Shown here one piece after another: positions 32,715-42,605 of a stretch of 64,000 bases of DNA. Under the pieces are notes generated by a model that did no database searches, had not been told where the DNA came from, and saw only the letters and a program-made list of their open reading frames with translations. Each line of letters starts with the position of its first letter. Positions within the stretch are counted from its first letter, which is position 1. The translations under genes and the position numbers were made by a program. The DNA is from Dactylorhiza incarnata (taxonomy: Eukaryota; Streptophyta; Magnoliopsida; Asparagales; Orchidaceae), in NCBI GenBank assembly GCA_033032865.1, contig JAWHQI010000024.1, positions 1,860,001 through 1,924,000 of the forward strand, written 5' to 3'.

Positions 32715-34577
32715 ATGGTGAAAGAGCCATCCGAGGAAGGGCGCACCTTCTGCATCCGCAATTTCTGAGCGCACAATTTCCCCAGCTCGCAGACCCTTGG
32801 CGAGGAGCTAGCGGACGTCGAGAACCGCTACCTGCCACTTGGCTATACAGCGAGGCGGACAGCCCCCGGTGAGTTGCTCAACACGCTCTACGACGGGAAC
32901 TCGCTATCCCCCTGGCTCATTTCCAGGTGGGCTTGCGGCTGCCCCTATGGCCTGAGGTGCGCCAGGTCCTCCGATACTTCGGGATGATCCCCGCGCAGGT
33001 AAACCCCAATGCGATCAGCGTCTTGGTCGCCTATGCCTACTACCTGCGCGAGGAGAAGATCGAGTTCGACCTTTCTGCTTTTAACAAGGTCCTGGCCTTG
33101 AAGGCGACTAGCGACGACACCCTGTTCTTCACCAGTGTGTGCGTCAAGGTCGCCAAGACACTAAACAAGGTCCATCACTGGACCGATAAATTTGTCCTGG
33201 TGCGAGGCGACTTCGGGAACCTTCCCTTCGCCCCCATCCAGAAGGCAGAGACGGAGTATAGGCCGCCTCGCCTGAAAGGGGAGCCGTTGGATTTGTATCT
33301 TTTTTTGAAGGACAAGGTCATGGACGTGGTTTTCCCGCGGCGAGGCGTGGATCCGCTCGCCTTCGTGAATCCTAGAGCGGGTAAGTCCTGGGTAGTACTC
33401 GTCGTGCTCCCCCCTTCCATGATCCTTTGCTCTTGGTAGGGATCTGAGTTAATATTCATCTTCCTGCAGGTGAGCGCGCCATCCCCACCCATCCACCTTG
33501 CGACGCCTCGCGACGTCGGTCAAACGAGCCTCACCCCGAGGGGGCCCTTAGAGGGGCGGTGGTTCCGGTGGACAGCGGGATGCCCCCGCCGACGGACAAG
33601 GGGAAGGGTCGAGTTGACCCCGAGACCGCCTCGGCTAGCGAGCCAAGGCGGAAGAAGCAGAAGACGGAGAGATCCTCTCGTCCCCCGGTGAGCCCACCTC
33701 CAGAACCCTCGTCCCGCACGAATTTTGGGTTGGGGATGAGGAGCGAGGACTCTAAAGGTAACCCGCTGCTGATGTGGGATCACAACGCAAATAGGGTCCT
33801 GGTGAGTTCGCTCCTCCCCTCCTGTGAGGATTCCTAGGAGGTAGGCGATCAGGCGTACAACCTGCTCTATGGGTTATATGGTCGAGAAGATGCCAAAGTG
33901 CTCGCGGAGGCTCCTATCTGCGAGCTAGCCAACCTCACCAGCCGCTCCGTTCTCCGCACCGCCGAGCTGGCTCACCAGACTGCGCGGCGGGGGCTTTAAT
34001 CGAACAGGCGACTTCGCGAACTGGGCGCCACCTATAGAGAGCTGGAGAAGAAGCTGGCGGCAGCGGAGGAGCTTGTCGGGTCCAAGGGTAAGGAGGGCGT
34101 TCCCCCCGAGGTGAGTATCCTTATTCGTTTCCTTCTTACTCGATGGCCGACGTTATTGTCTGACCTTTGCTAATGCAGGAACCCACCATCGCGCTGGTGA
34201 CGCGGGTCTCTGAGCTGGAGGCACAGCTGGCCTCCTTGCAGAGGGAAGCCAACTACCGGGGGACCTGCCTTACCGAGGCGGAATCGGAGATATCCGAGCT
34301 CCGACATCCCAGCAGAGGGGAGTCGTCCACAACTCCACATCTCCTTCACTTTACCCTGGCTCAGGTCGTCGAGACGCGCAGGCAGCTGACCATCAAGACG
34401 GCGGTGTTTACATGGGAGCGACTTCGGCGACGATTCCTTCTCACTGCGGAGGTGGCCAAAGTTGATCTCGCGGAACTTCTCCCAAAATTATACCGAGAGG
34501 CGGTGAGCCCCATCCCGACGAGGACTCCAAGTGACGGCTCGTCTGGCGAATCAGAAGAGGATGACCAGGGCGAATAG
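32715..34577 (+). pseudogene. Tat-B antisense gene (gypsy-type 'Transposase_28'-like), three predicted exons
   Basis: ATG 32715 starts MVKEPSEEGRTFCIRNF, then a stop (about 32766); the frame continues to about 32910 and shifts into GLRLPLWPEVRQVLRYFGMIP, the conserved block of the plant 'putative gypsy type transposon' family (Pfam Transposase_28, from memory). Predicted introns: 33381-33469 (GTAAGT...TGCAG) and 34111-34178 (GTGAGT...TGCAG). Both keep the frame: exon 1 leaves one base that joins two from exon 2, and exon 3 starts in phase 0. Exon 2 has a basic stretch (PRRKKQKTE) and two stops (33835, about 33998); exon 3 is a Glu-rich coiled coil ending in SSGESEEDDQGE. Antisense genes at this place are known in Tat elements such as Grande and Ogre. 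This copy is broken. Confidence 0.75.
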
Positions 34578-35040
34578 CTCATTTTTTTATTTTCTAAGCC
34601 CTGTAATAATATTTTCTTATGGGAATACTTTCGGTGTACTCGCCCTTTCCGTTTGACTGGATGGGCGTATTCGCCATATTTTAATCTGCTCGATTTTTCC
34701 TCTTCCATTGTCGTAAATCTTGTCTAACGCGTTTATTTTTTGCGACGCACTCGCCTATGTAGCGTATTCGCGCCTAGGGGTACTCGCTCGTGGCGAGAAC
34801 TCGCGCAAGAGTCAACTTGATCAGGTGCCCGTTTGTTTACGCCTTCGCGGAGTGAGGTGGTTGGAGCGTGCTTCTCGCCACCGGGTTCTCGCCTTCCTTC
34901 GTTAGGACTTCTCGTGAGATGGTTGGCGAATAGACGAGTAATTTCGATGGTCATGAGTCTAGGAGGTTTAAGATACTCGCCTCGCCTCCTCTTCCCTTAT
35001 GAAATTGCTTTTTGGGGTTAGCATTTAGTAGAGTTTGGGG
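34578..35040. other. Spacer in Tat-B, no gene
   Basis: Between the antisense gene stop and the 90-bp array. Contains many ACTCGC/TCGCC phrases but no convincing gene on either strand. Confidence 0.5.
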
Positions 35041-36110
35041 CTCACTCGAGGGGGCAAGTAGCCAGTCTGCAGGGGAGGAGCCCAGTGCTACGGCCTGGTC
35101 TACGACAACCGAGGGCATAGAACTCACTCGAGGGGGCAAGTAACCAGCCTGCAGGGGAGGAGCCCAGTGCTACGGCCTGGTCTATGACAACTCTCTGTTC
35201 GAGGGCATAGGACTCACTCGAGGGGGCAAGTAGCCAGCCTGCAGGGGAGGAGCCCAGTGCTACGGCCTGGTCTACGACAACTCTCTGCTCGAGGACATAG
35301 AGCTCACTCGAGGGGGAAAGTAGACAGCCTGCAGGGGAGGAGCCCAGCGCTACGGCCTGGTCTACGTCAACTTTCTGCTCAAGGGCATAGGACTCACTCG
35401 AGGGGGCAAGTAGCCAGCCTGCAGGGGAGGAGCCCAGTGGTACGGCCTGCGCTACGACAACTCTCTGCTCGAGGACATAGGACTCACTCGAGGGGGTAAG
35501 TAGCCATCCTGTAGGGGAGGAGCCCAGTGCTACGGCCTGGTCTACGACAACTCTCTGCTCGAGGACATAGAGCTCACTCGAGGGGGCAAGTAGCCACCAG
35601 CAGGGGAGGAGCCCAGTGCTACAACCTGGTCTACGACAACTCTCTGCTCGAGGACATAGAGCTCACTCGATGGGGCAAGTAGCCATCCTGCAGGGGAGGA
35701 GCCCAGTGCTACGGCCTGGTCTACGACAACTCTCTGCTCGAGGGCATAGAACTCACTCGAGGGGGCAAGTAGCCAGCCTGCAGGGGAGGATCCCATTGCT
35801 ATGACCTGTTCTACAACAACTCTCTGCTCGAGGGCATAGGACTCACTCGAGGGGGCAAGTAGCCAGCCTGCAGGGGAGGATCCCAGTGCTATGGTCTGGT
35901 CTACGGCAACTCTCTTCTCGAAGGCATAGAACTCACTCGAGGGGGCAAGTAGCCAGCCTGCAGGGGAGGAGCCTAGTGCTACGGCCTGGTCTACGACAAC
36001 TCTCTGCTCGAGGGCATAGGACTCACTCGAGTGGGCAAGTAGACAACCTGTAGGGGAGGAGCCCAGTGCTACGGCCTGGTCTACGAGAACTCTCTGCTCG
36101 AGGACATAGA
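35041..36110. repeat. 12-copy tandem repeat, 90-bp unit
   Basis: Units start CTCACTCGAGGGGGCAAG at 35041, 35123, 35213, 35303, 35393, 35483, 35573, 35662, 35752, 35842, 35932 and 36022; spacing is 90 bp except 82 and 89 once each. It lies between integrase and antisense gene of Tat-B, where Tat elements often carry tandem repeats. As 90 is a multiple of three, long frames stay open on both strands; the minus frame reads a 30-residue unit (EQRVVVDQAVALGSSPAGW...) about six times. Confidence 0.95.
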
Positions 36111-36225
36111 AGGGGCTCAATGCTCGACACCTATCGTCCAAGTGGTGAAGCGCTACTAGTTTGTAATGAAAAATGCTATCGTTTTGTTTTAGTCTGACAA
36201 AAATGAACTAGTCATTACATCGATG

Positions 36226-37500
36226 CTAGGAGTAGAAACGTTTCATGTCGTCTCCACTCCAAGTGCTTCCTAGGAGTTCACCCTCAACATTTTGTAGACG
36301 GTACCCGCCTGTTTTTAATACCTCGAAGAAAATGTAGGGGCCTTCCCAATTGGGGTGGAGTTTACCTACTGCTGCGGATTTCCCCGCGCCGTCCACCTTT
36401 TTGAGAACCAAGTCTCCTTTGTCAAATTGCTTGACTCAGACATGCTTGTCAAAGTGGTTTGCCATCCTCCTCTTGATTTCCTCTTGAGGGATCGTGGCCT
36501 GGTCGCGAAGCTCTTCCACAAAATCCAAGGGTGTCGCTGTGCCTCTTCATTCTCAAGTCTCCACCCTTCGTCCCCATCTTCCGCTGCCACCACCCTAGGA
36601 CTTCGGACCTCGAACTCTATTGGGATGAGAGCCTCCGAGCCATGTGATAGCTTGAATGGTGTTTCTCCGGTCGCTGTGGTGAGGGTACTCCTCAGGGCCC
36701 AAAGGACTGAGGGGAGCTGCTCCACCCAGTTTCCCTTCAGGTTCTCCACCTTTTTCTTGAGCAAGTTGACGATGACTTGTTGGCCGCCTCCACCTGACCG
36801 TTGCTCTTTGGATGATGGATTGAGGTGAAGCGGAGGTCAATGCCAAGTTGGCTACAGAAGTAGGTGAATTCGAGGCTCGCGAACTGCGGACCTTTGTCGG
36901 TGACGATGGTGAGGGGCAGACCATGCCTACATATGATCTCCCCCCAGATGAAGTTCTTCACCACTAAGGAGGTTGTTTTGGCCAGGGCCTTCACCTCCAT
37001 CCACTTGGAGAAATAATCGATCATCACCAGGAGATACCTCCTTTGTCCACTTGACGGAGGGAATGGTCCTACCAGGTCCATTCCCCAAATGGCGAAGGGC
37101 TAGGGGGCGGTGATCGATCAGAGACGCTGGGCTGGTTGTAACTGGAGCGGGGTGTAGAGTTGGCATTTTGAGCACCTCTTCGCGAACTCGTCCGCATCTT
37201 TCCTGATGGTGGGCCAGAAGTACCCTGCTCGGAGTACTCTCTTCTCCAGGGTTCGGCTTCCCGAGTGACTTCTGCACTCGCCTGTGTGAATCTCCTCCAA
37301 GACCCGGGAGGCTTCCTCCTCGGACAGACATCTTGCCAGGGGGCCGGATAGAGTCTTCCTGTAGAGCACCCCGTCAGTTAATAAATAATAAGCTGACTTG
37401 TACCTGAACCGCCTCTTGTCCTGAACCTCCGCAGGCAGCTTGCCCGTGGTCAAGAAAGTAATGAGAGGGTCCATCCACGACGAGGGCTGATCGATGTCCA
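36226..37500 (-). pseudogene. Tat-B integrase
   Basis: Three frames together give a complete integrase. The N-terminal zinc site is in EIHTGECRSHSGSRTL and CSKCQ (about 37310-37150). The catalytic core shows DLVGPFPPSSG, IVTDKGPQFAS and HHPKSNGQVEAANK, giving Asp, Asp and Glu (about 37080-36780). The C-terminal part has LPSVLWALRSTLTTATGETPF, then KLHPNWEGPYIFFEV and a DDMKRFYS end at 36226, a typical gypsy terminus. Frameshifts near 37100, 36760 and 36400 inactivate it. There is no chromodomain, as expected for Tat. Confidence 0.9.
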
Positions 37501-38390
37501 TCATCTCACCTTCCTCAATAGAGGGCCGGAACAAACTCGTGGTTGTCCCTCCGACCACGGCGTCGTACTTGGGTAGTCGGTCTGCTTTGGCGTTCTCCTC
37601 CCTCGGGACGTGTTGTACGGAAAAGGATTTGACGGAGCCCACCAAGCCTTTGACCTTTATCAGGTAGCGTTGCAACATCGGCTCCCTTGCTTCGAACTCT
37701 CCTCAGACCTGGGAGGCGACCACAATAGAGTCGAAGTGGACTCTTATGTCGTGAACCCCCCAGTTCCCGTGCTAGATGAAGCCCTGCGATGACGGCCTCA
37801 TACTCCACCTGATTGTTGGTTACAGGGAAATGAATATGGATGGCCTGCTCGATCCTAGTGCCCTAGGGGCTGATCAGGACGATGCCTCCCCCGCACGAGT
37901 TCTTCCCCGATGCCCCATCCACGAACATTTCCCAAGCCACTCGCCGGGGTGCTTCCTCCTCACCTACCTCCACGGTGTAGTCGGCCAGGAAGTCTGCCAC
38001 TGCTTGGGCTTTCATGGCCAGTCGAGGAACGTACGTGACGTCGAACTCGCTGAGCTCCACCGACCATTTGGCTAGTCTTCCTGAATGTTCCACCCCTTCT
38101 AGAATGCTGCGGAGAGGATGATCAGTCACTACCTTGATCGGATGGGCCTAAAAGTAGGGTCGGAGTCTCCGAGCCGAGACCATCAAGGCAAACGCCATCT
38201 TCTCCAGGATGGGGTAGCATAGTTCAGCCTTCTGTAGGACCCAACTTACATAGTAAATGGGGAGTTACTGCTTCCCTTCTTCGCGGACCAAGACCGAACT
38301 TACCACTTCCGTCCCCACCCCGACGTACAAGAAGAGGTCTTCTCCTCCTCTAGGCCCTTGCAATAAGGGTGCCTGGGCCAACTGAAGCTT
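37501..38390 (-). pseudogene. Tat-B double RNase H region
   Basis: The first, RT-linked RNase H reads LPIYYVSWVLQKAELCYPILEKMAFAL (about 38270-38190) and VVTDHPLRSILEGVEHSGRLAKW (38129 down). The second, archaeal-type RNase H reads WEMFVDGASGKNSCGGGIVLISP (about 37945-37865) and VTNNQVEYEAVIAGLHLARELG (about 37820-37760) and ends KSFSVQHVPREENAKADRL (about 37620-37560). Two successive RNases H mark the Tat lineage. Stops and a frame change interrupt both. Confidence 0.85.
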
Positions 38391-39430
38391 TAGGCTCTCG
38401 AAGGACCCCTGTCACTCCGTAGACCACTCGAACTTCTTGTTGTCCAGGAGGGTTTTGAAGAAGGTGAGCACTTCGCTCCTGCCCTGGAGAGGAACCGGCT
38501 CAGCCCGACCAGACAGCCCGTCAGGCGCTGAACCTCTTTGGTATTTCTAGGTGCCTCCATCTCCATGATTTCCTTGACTTTATCGGGGTTTGGCTCCACT
38601 CCCACTGGGGTCAAGAGGTGACCCAAGAACTTTCCCTTTCCAGCGCCCAAAACACACTTGGCCGGATTCAGCCTCATTTTATACTTCCGAAGTGTGGCGA
38701 AGGTCTCTTCCAGGTCCCGGAGGTGTTCCTCTATGCTATTGCTTTTCACCATGAGATCGTCGACATAGACCTCCAGGTTTTGCCCCTTTGCTCCTTGAAC
38801 ACCCTGTCCATCATTCACTAGTAAGTGGCTCATGCGTTTTTAAGCCCGAAGGGCATCATCTTATAACAGTAGCACCCATCGTTGGTGATGAAAGAAACAT
38901 ATTTTTATGTCGGGTGGGTGCATGCGGATTTGATGATAACCAGAAAAAGCGTCTAAAAAACTCATGACAGGGAATCCGATGGCCAAGTCTACTAGCTCGT
39001 CGATTCTAGGCAAGGGATAACAATCCTTGGGGAAAGCTTTATTAAGGATAGAAAAGTCAATACACATGCACCACTTCCCCTCCCCCTTCTTAACCATTAC
39101 AACATTGGAGACCCAGCCTGGGTACTGGATCTCCGACACAAAACCTGCCTCCGGCAGCTTCTTGACCTCCTCCCTGGTGGGCTCGGCCAGGGTGGTGGCG
39201 GTTGCCCTCTTCTTCTGCTGGATGGGGTGGACTCCTTTATCCAAGTTGAGATGATGGCAGACGACATCCACGTCGACGCCTAGCATATCGGTTGCGCTCT
39301 ACGTGAAAATGTCCACATTCCTCTAGATGCAGGACATAATCTTCTCTTTGTCTTCCTCCTCCAGCTCTCCGCTGATCTTCACCTTTCTCGGCCTCCCGCC
39401 TTCAGATAGGATCTCCTTCTCCTCCACTTC
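38391..39430 (-). pseudogene. Tat-B reverse transcriptase
   Basis: Starts with linker EAAEEVEEKEILSEGGRPRK (about 39430), then VVCHHLNLDKGVHPIQQKKR, EAGFVSEIQYPGWVSNVVMV, MSFLDAFSGYHQIRMHPPD (39286-38861), a frame change, and VYVDDLMVKSNSIEEHL (about 38770) with the YVDD catalytic pair, ending LTGCLVGLSRFLSRAG before another frameshift near 38470. Same family as the Tat-A RT at 5095-5204/14908-15396. Confidence 0.9.
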
Positions 39431-39499
39431 CTCGGCTGCCTCCAGCCTTATCATCTCTTCCATCACCTGGTCTACCACCTCAGCCTCCTCCTTCCAACT

Positions 39500-40386
39500 T
39501 GGCTAACTTGGCCACGAAATCCAGACCGGTTGCCTCCCCCTCGATCTGCCGCGCGGCCCGGTCGACCAGCTCCTCGAACGATAGGGGGGATTGCGGGTGA
39601 TCTCCATCTTGAAAAACCCTGGCTACAGTCCAAGCTTAAAAGCCAAGATCAGGGTGTGCCCAGGGACCTCCTGGACTAGTAGGATCTCTTCCTGAAAGCG
39701 ATCAAGGTATGACCCGAGCATCTCCTGGGGTCTTTGCTTGATCAGAAAGATGTCTTCCGAACCTTTTCTCCTTTTCTTGGAAGTAGAAAAGCGAAGCAGA
39801 TAACTTCTGCGCAGGTCCTCGAAGTCGTAGATGCTTCCCGCGGGCAACTGGTGGAACCAGTCTCGGGCTTTTTATTGGAAGGTTATGGCGAACAGCCGAC
39901 ACTTGAAGGCATCCGTCATCGGCTTGATGGAGACCATATCCTCGAACCATTGCAGGTGCTTGACGGGATCATCTTTTCCAGAGTAGAAACTCATGGCGGG
40001 CTCTGTGAACCCTACAGGGATGGGGACGGACAGCACCAACTCGCAGAATGGACTAGGCGGGGTGAGCTGGCAATGGGGACGAACGCGGTCGTACACGCCC
40101 TTCGATTGGCGGTCTCCATCGGACTCGCGAAGAGCACTCGTTCGCAGAGCGGCTGGTCTTCATCTTCGAGGAGAACCTCCATGCCGAGGCGCTGACTCGG
40201 TCCCGCCTCAGCGGGCGAGGCGGCTACGATAGGGTAAGGTGCTATCGCCTCGGCGCGAGGTGTGAGTAGACCCCTAATGGTATCCTCCATCGCCTTCATG
40301 CCCTGATCGAAGACACTCTTGGTCACGAACTCGCACAAAGGCAGCGAGTTCCTCTGGCCGGTTCCTGGCTTGTGACATTCAGTCAT
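39500..40386 (-). pseudogene. Tat-B gag; zinc knuckle and protease deleted
   Basis: Begins about 40386 (MTECHKPGTGQRNSLPLCEF). Continues in other frames with PIPVGFTEPAMSFYSGKDDPVKHLQWFEDM (about 40030-39950), FAITFQ, stop, KARDWFHQLPAGSIYDFEDLRRSYLLRFSTSKKRRKGSEDI and LGSYLDRFQEEI (to about 39650), the retrotransposon gag domain. After LDFVAKLAKLEGG (about 39500) it passes directly to the linker before RT, so the zinc knuckle and aspartic protease seen in Tat-A are missing. This explains a non-autonomous state even without the frameshifts. Confidence 0.85.
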
Positions 40387-40422
40387 GGGATCGTCAGATG
40401 AGATTTTCTTCTCTTGCTACAG

Positions 40423-40440
40423 TCCACGCTCACCGCACCA
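40423..40440 (-). other. Primer binding site, tRNA-Phe
   Basis: On the minus strand TGGTGCGGTGAGCGTGGA, four bases after the 5' LTR. It complements the last 18 bases of plant tRNA-Phe (ending CCGCACCA), recalled from known plant tRNA-Phe sequence. Confidence 0.8.
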
Positions 40441-40444
40441 AAAA

Positions 40445-41214
40445 TGTTGGAACCTGGATACCGGTCCAACCTGTTTGAGACTTGGGGAGTAGCTTGAGTT
40501 ACTTCTCTCTTCGTCAGATCCCTAGATCTAAGTATTCCGAGCTAAGAACTGGCCCACACCGGTTGATAGGTAGCTTCTTAGGAATGACCCACTGGCTGCA
40601 GCGAGGAGGTCCCGCCACTAAACTGGAAATCTCACTCGATTTCCCCTCCCAAAAACCTGAAGCTGAGCCTATCTCAGACAGCACGAGGAAGAAAGCACAG
40701 GCTCTCAAAGGGGGGGGGGATCTGTGCTGATCTGAAACATAGTGGGTCCTTTTTATAGGGAAAAAACTTCCCAGGGGTAAAATGGTCCTAAAGGTCTGCG
40801 GATAACTTCCTCCGTCTTAACTAAATTACTATATGCAGACCAAAACGGCCTGCGAACAGACCCTCGCGCCTTTTCGCATACACTAACCGCACCCCCTGTT
40901 GGTCTGCGGGTAGTGAGAGAGGGTTGATGAGCCGGGGTGACCCTTGCTCGCCCCTCCCTCCCTGAGACTATGGCCGAGGCGACTAGGTCCAGACCTACTC
41001 GCCAAGGGTGGGCTCTCCTGAGGCGATCCCGTCTTAGGCTGGACCTACTCGCCTCGCCCCGGATAAAGGTGAGCTTAACACGCTGGACGTGACCGGGAAG
41101 GGTGTACTCGCTTCCCTACCCTGGGCGAGTAAGACCGTCTCGGATCTACTCGCTGAGGGGTGCTGATCTACTCGCCGAGACCTACCAGCCTACTCGCCGA
41201 ATATGGGTTGTACA
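40445..41214 (-). repeat. 5' LTR of Tat-B (uninterrupted)
   Basis: 770 bp, TGTTGGAACC...GGTTGTACA on the plus strand. A TATAAAAA on the minus strand at 40750-40757 is a likely promoter. Short open frames shared with the other LTR (for example 40482-40730 and 23515-23790) are not genes. Confidence 0.9.
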
Positions 41215-41464
41215 ATCGCTCTGGCACTCGCACTAAGCATCCTGCCACCGTCCCATCCAAATTGTGTCTTTCCGAACCAACATCGTCATCACTTCACCCC
41301 CCTCAACACCTCTCGGATAGAAGTCTTGCTCCCCATCCACGATCATCCCGTTCTCCAGAGATGTAGGCCCATCACCCCAAATAGGGGAGATCAGTCTAAG
41401 TTCTACAACTCCATCGAGGTCACGGACATGACACATAAGGATGTATACGCCTAAAGGAGGATAT
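41215..41464 (+). pseudogene. G0 gag, zinc-knuckle region
   Basis: Plus-strand reading ends KFYNSIEVTDMTHKDVYA, stop, RRI, which lines up with the zinc-knuckle/CYALRREI region of Tat-type gag although the cysteines are lost. It is flanked by Tat-B on the left and cut at 41464 by the solo LTR; reading resumes at 44077 as RHFLHLRLLEKFLRKQ. Confidence 0.5.
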
Positions 41465-41498
41465 TGAAAGACTTTAATTAAGGGTAGCTAATCACCTA

Positions 41499-41533
<35 letters not shown>

Positions 41534-42370
41534 CGGGGTGAATAGGTTATTTAAAAAACTATTTTCAGTTCTTAACTATAACCTAAAAGAATGATCAAAG
41601 CTTTCAAGAAAGAGAGCACACACAGAAAAGACACACAGAATTTTATAGTGGTTCCCCTTATCTTGGGTAATCCACTTTCCCTCTTCTCCCCTCTAGCAGT
41701 GTGCTAGATAGGGTTTATATCTCCTCCAGATCTCAGACCACAAACAGGTCTTACATCTCAGATCACAATAGATCTTACAGACTCAGATCTTAACAGATCT
41801 TACTCTCTCAGATCTCAGCAGATCTTACAAACTCAGATCTCACAGATCCTACCAACACAGATCTCCACAGATCCTACCTCAGCCTTTATAATTAGGCTTA
41901 CAACTCAGATTCACCCCTGAATCCTACAACTCAGATCACACCTGATCTTACAACTCATATCCTTGACAGATCCTACACTCAGATCTGACAACTCAGACCC
42001 TACAGAGATTGATAAAGATAATAACAATACTTAGACTCAGATTCTTCAAAGTGTTGAATCTTCTTGATCTGCCTGAATGATCTGACAGAAATCTTCAATA
42101 AATCAGCAACAACAATTTGATCTTCTTGATTCGTCAGGCTGTGATGATTGTTCTTCTTCCTAGGAAGACAGATTCTTCCTTCTTAATCTTCTCCTTTCAG
42201 AAAGATGTATCAGCACCAGATTGTTGAAAGAAACCTTCAAGTTAGAACAGTTCTGAAAGAGAAGACGACTTCTTCAGATTCTTTCTCAGACTTTCCTCAA
42301 AACAATGGAGACGATAATGGCCTTCGAAAATTAGGAGTAATCAACTTCTAAACCAATAGGTCATGCCTTC

Positions 42371-42378
42371 TATTTATA
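42371..42378 (-). promoter_or_regulatory. TATA box of the solo LTR
   Basis: TATAAATA on the minus strand with the palindrome array upstream (higher coordinates). Confidence 0.6.
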
Positions 42379-42605
42379 GCCCGCCATCTGCAACATCTGT
42401 TACGCTCCTCCACGTCAGCACGACGCTAAGTCTTCAACGGTCTTTAATAGCTTCAGAAAAATCAAAGGCTCAGCTAGCTGTAGAAGAAACTTCTCAGCTC
42501 AAAGCTTCTATAGAAAAGGCGTTGAGCACTGTGCATCTTTGTCGACGCTTTTACAAATAGGTGTCGAGCGATATATAGATACTCGACACATACTTCTTAG
42601 ACTAA

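Larger units (their letters stand above)
23478..41214 (-). mobile_element. Tat-B: Tat-lineage Ty3/gypsy element with antisense gene
   Basis: LTRs of about 770 bp (40445-41214 is the 5' LTR; 23478-30787 is the 3' LTR enlarged by a copia insertion) start TGTTGGAACC and end TTGTACA. Flanks ATCGG and ATCGC differ by one base, a probable eroded 5-bp duplication. Order on the minus strand: 5' LTR, tRNA-Phe PBS, gag, RT, RNase H, second RNase H, integrase, a 12-copy 90-bp array, an antisense gene region, 3' LTR. The second RNase H and antisense gene are Tat-lineage traits. The zinc knuckle and protease are missing and pol is frameshifted, so the copy is dead. Confidence 0.9.

Noticed and set aside
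35041..36110. CRISPR-like or protein-coding repeat array
   Set aside because: No spacers between repeats; a simple head-to-tail 90-bp array within a gypsy element. Open frames follow from the unit length being divisible by three.
40421..40440. 3' end of a tRNA-Phe gene
   Set aside because: Only the terminal 18 bases are present, abutting an LTR; it is the primer binding site.
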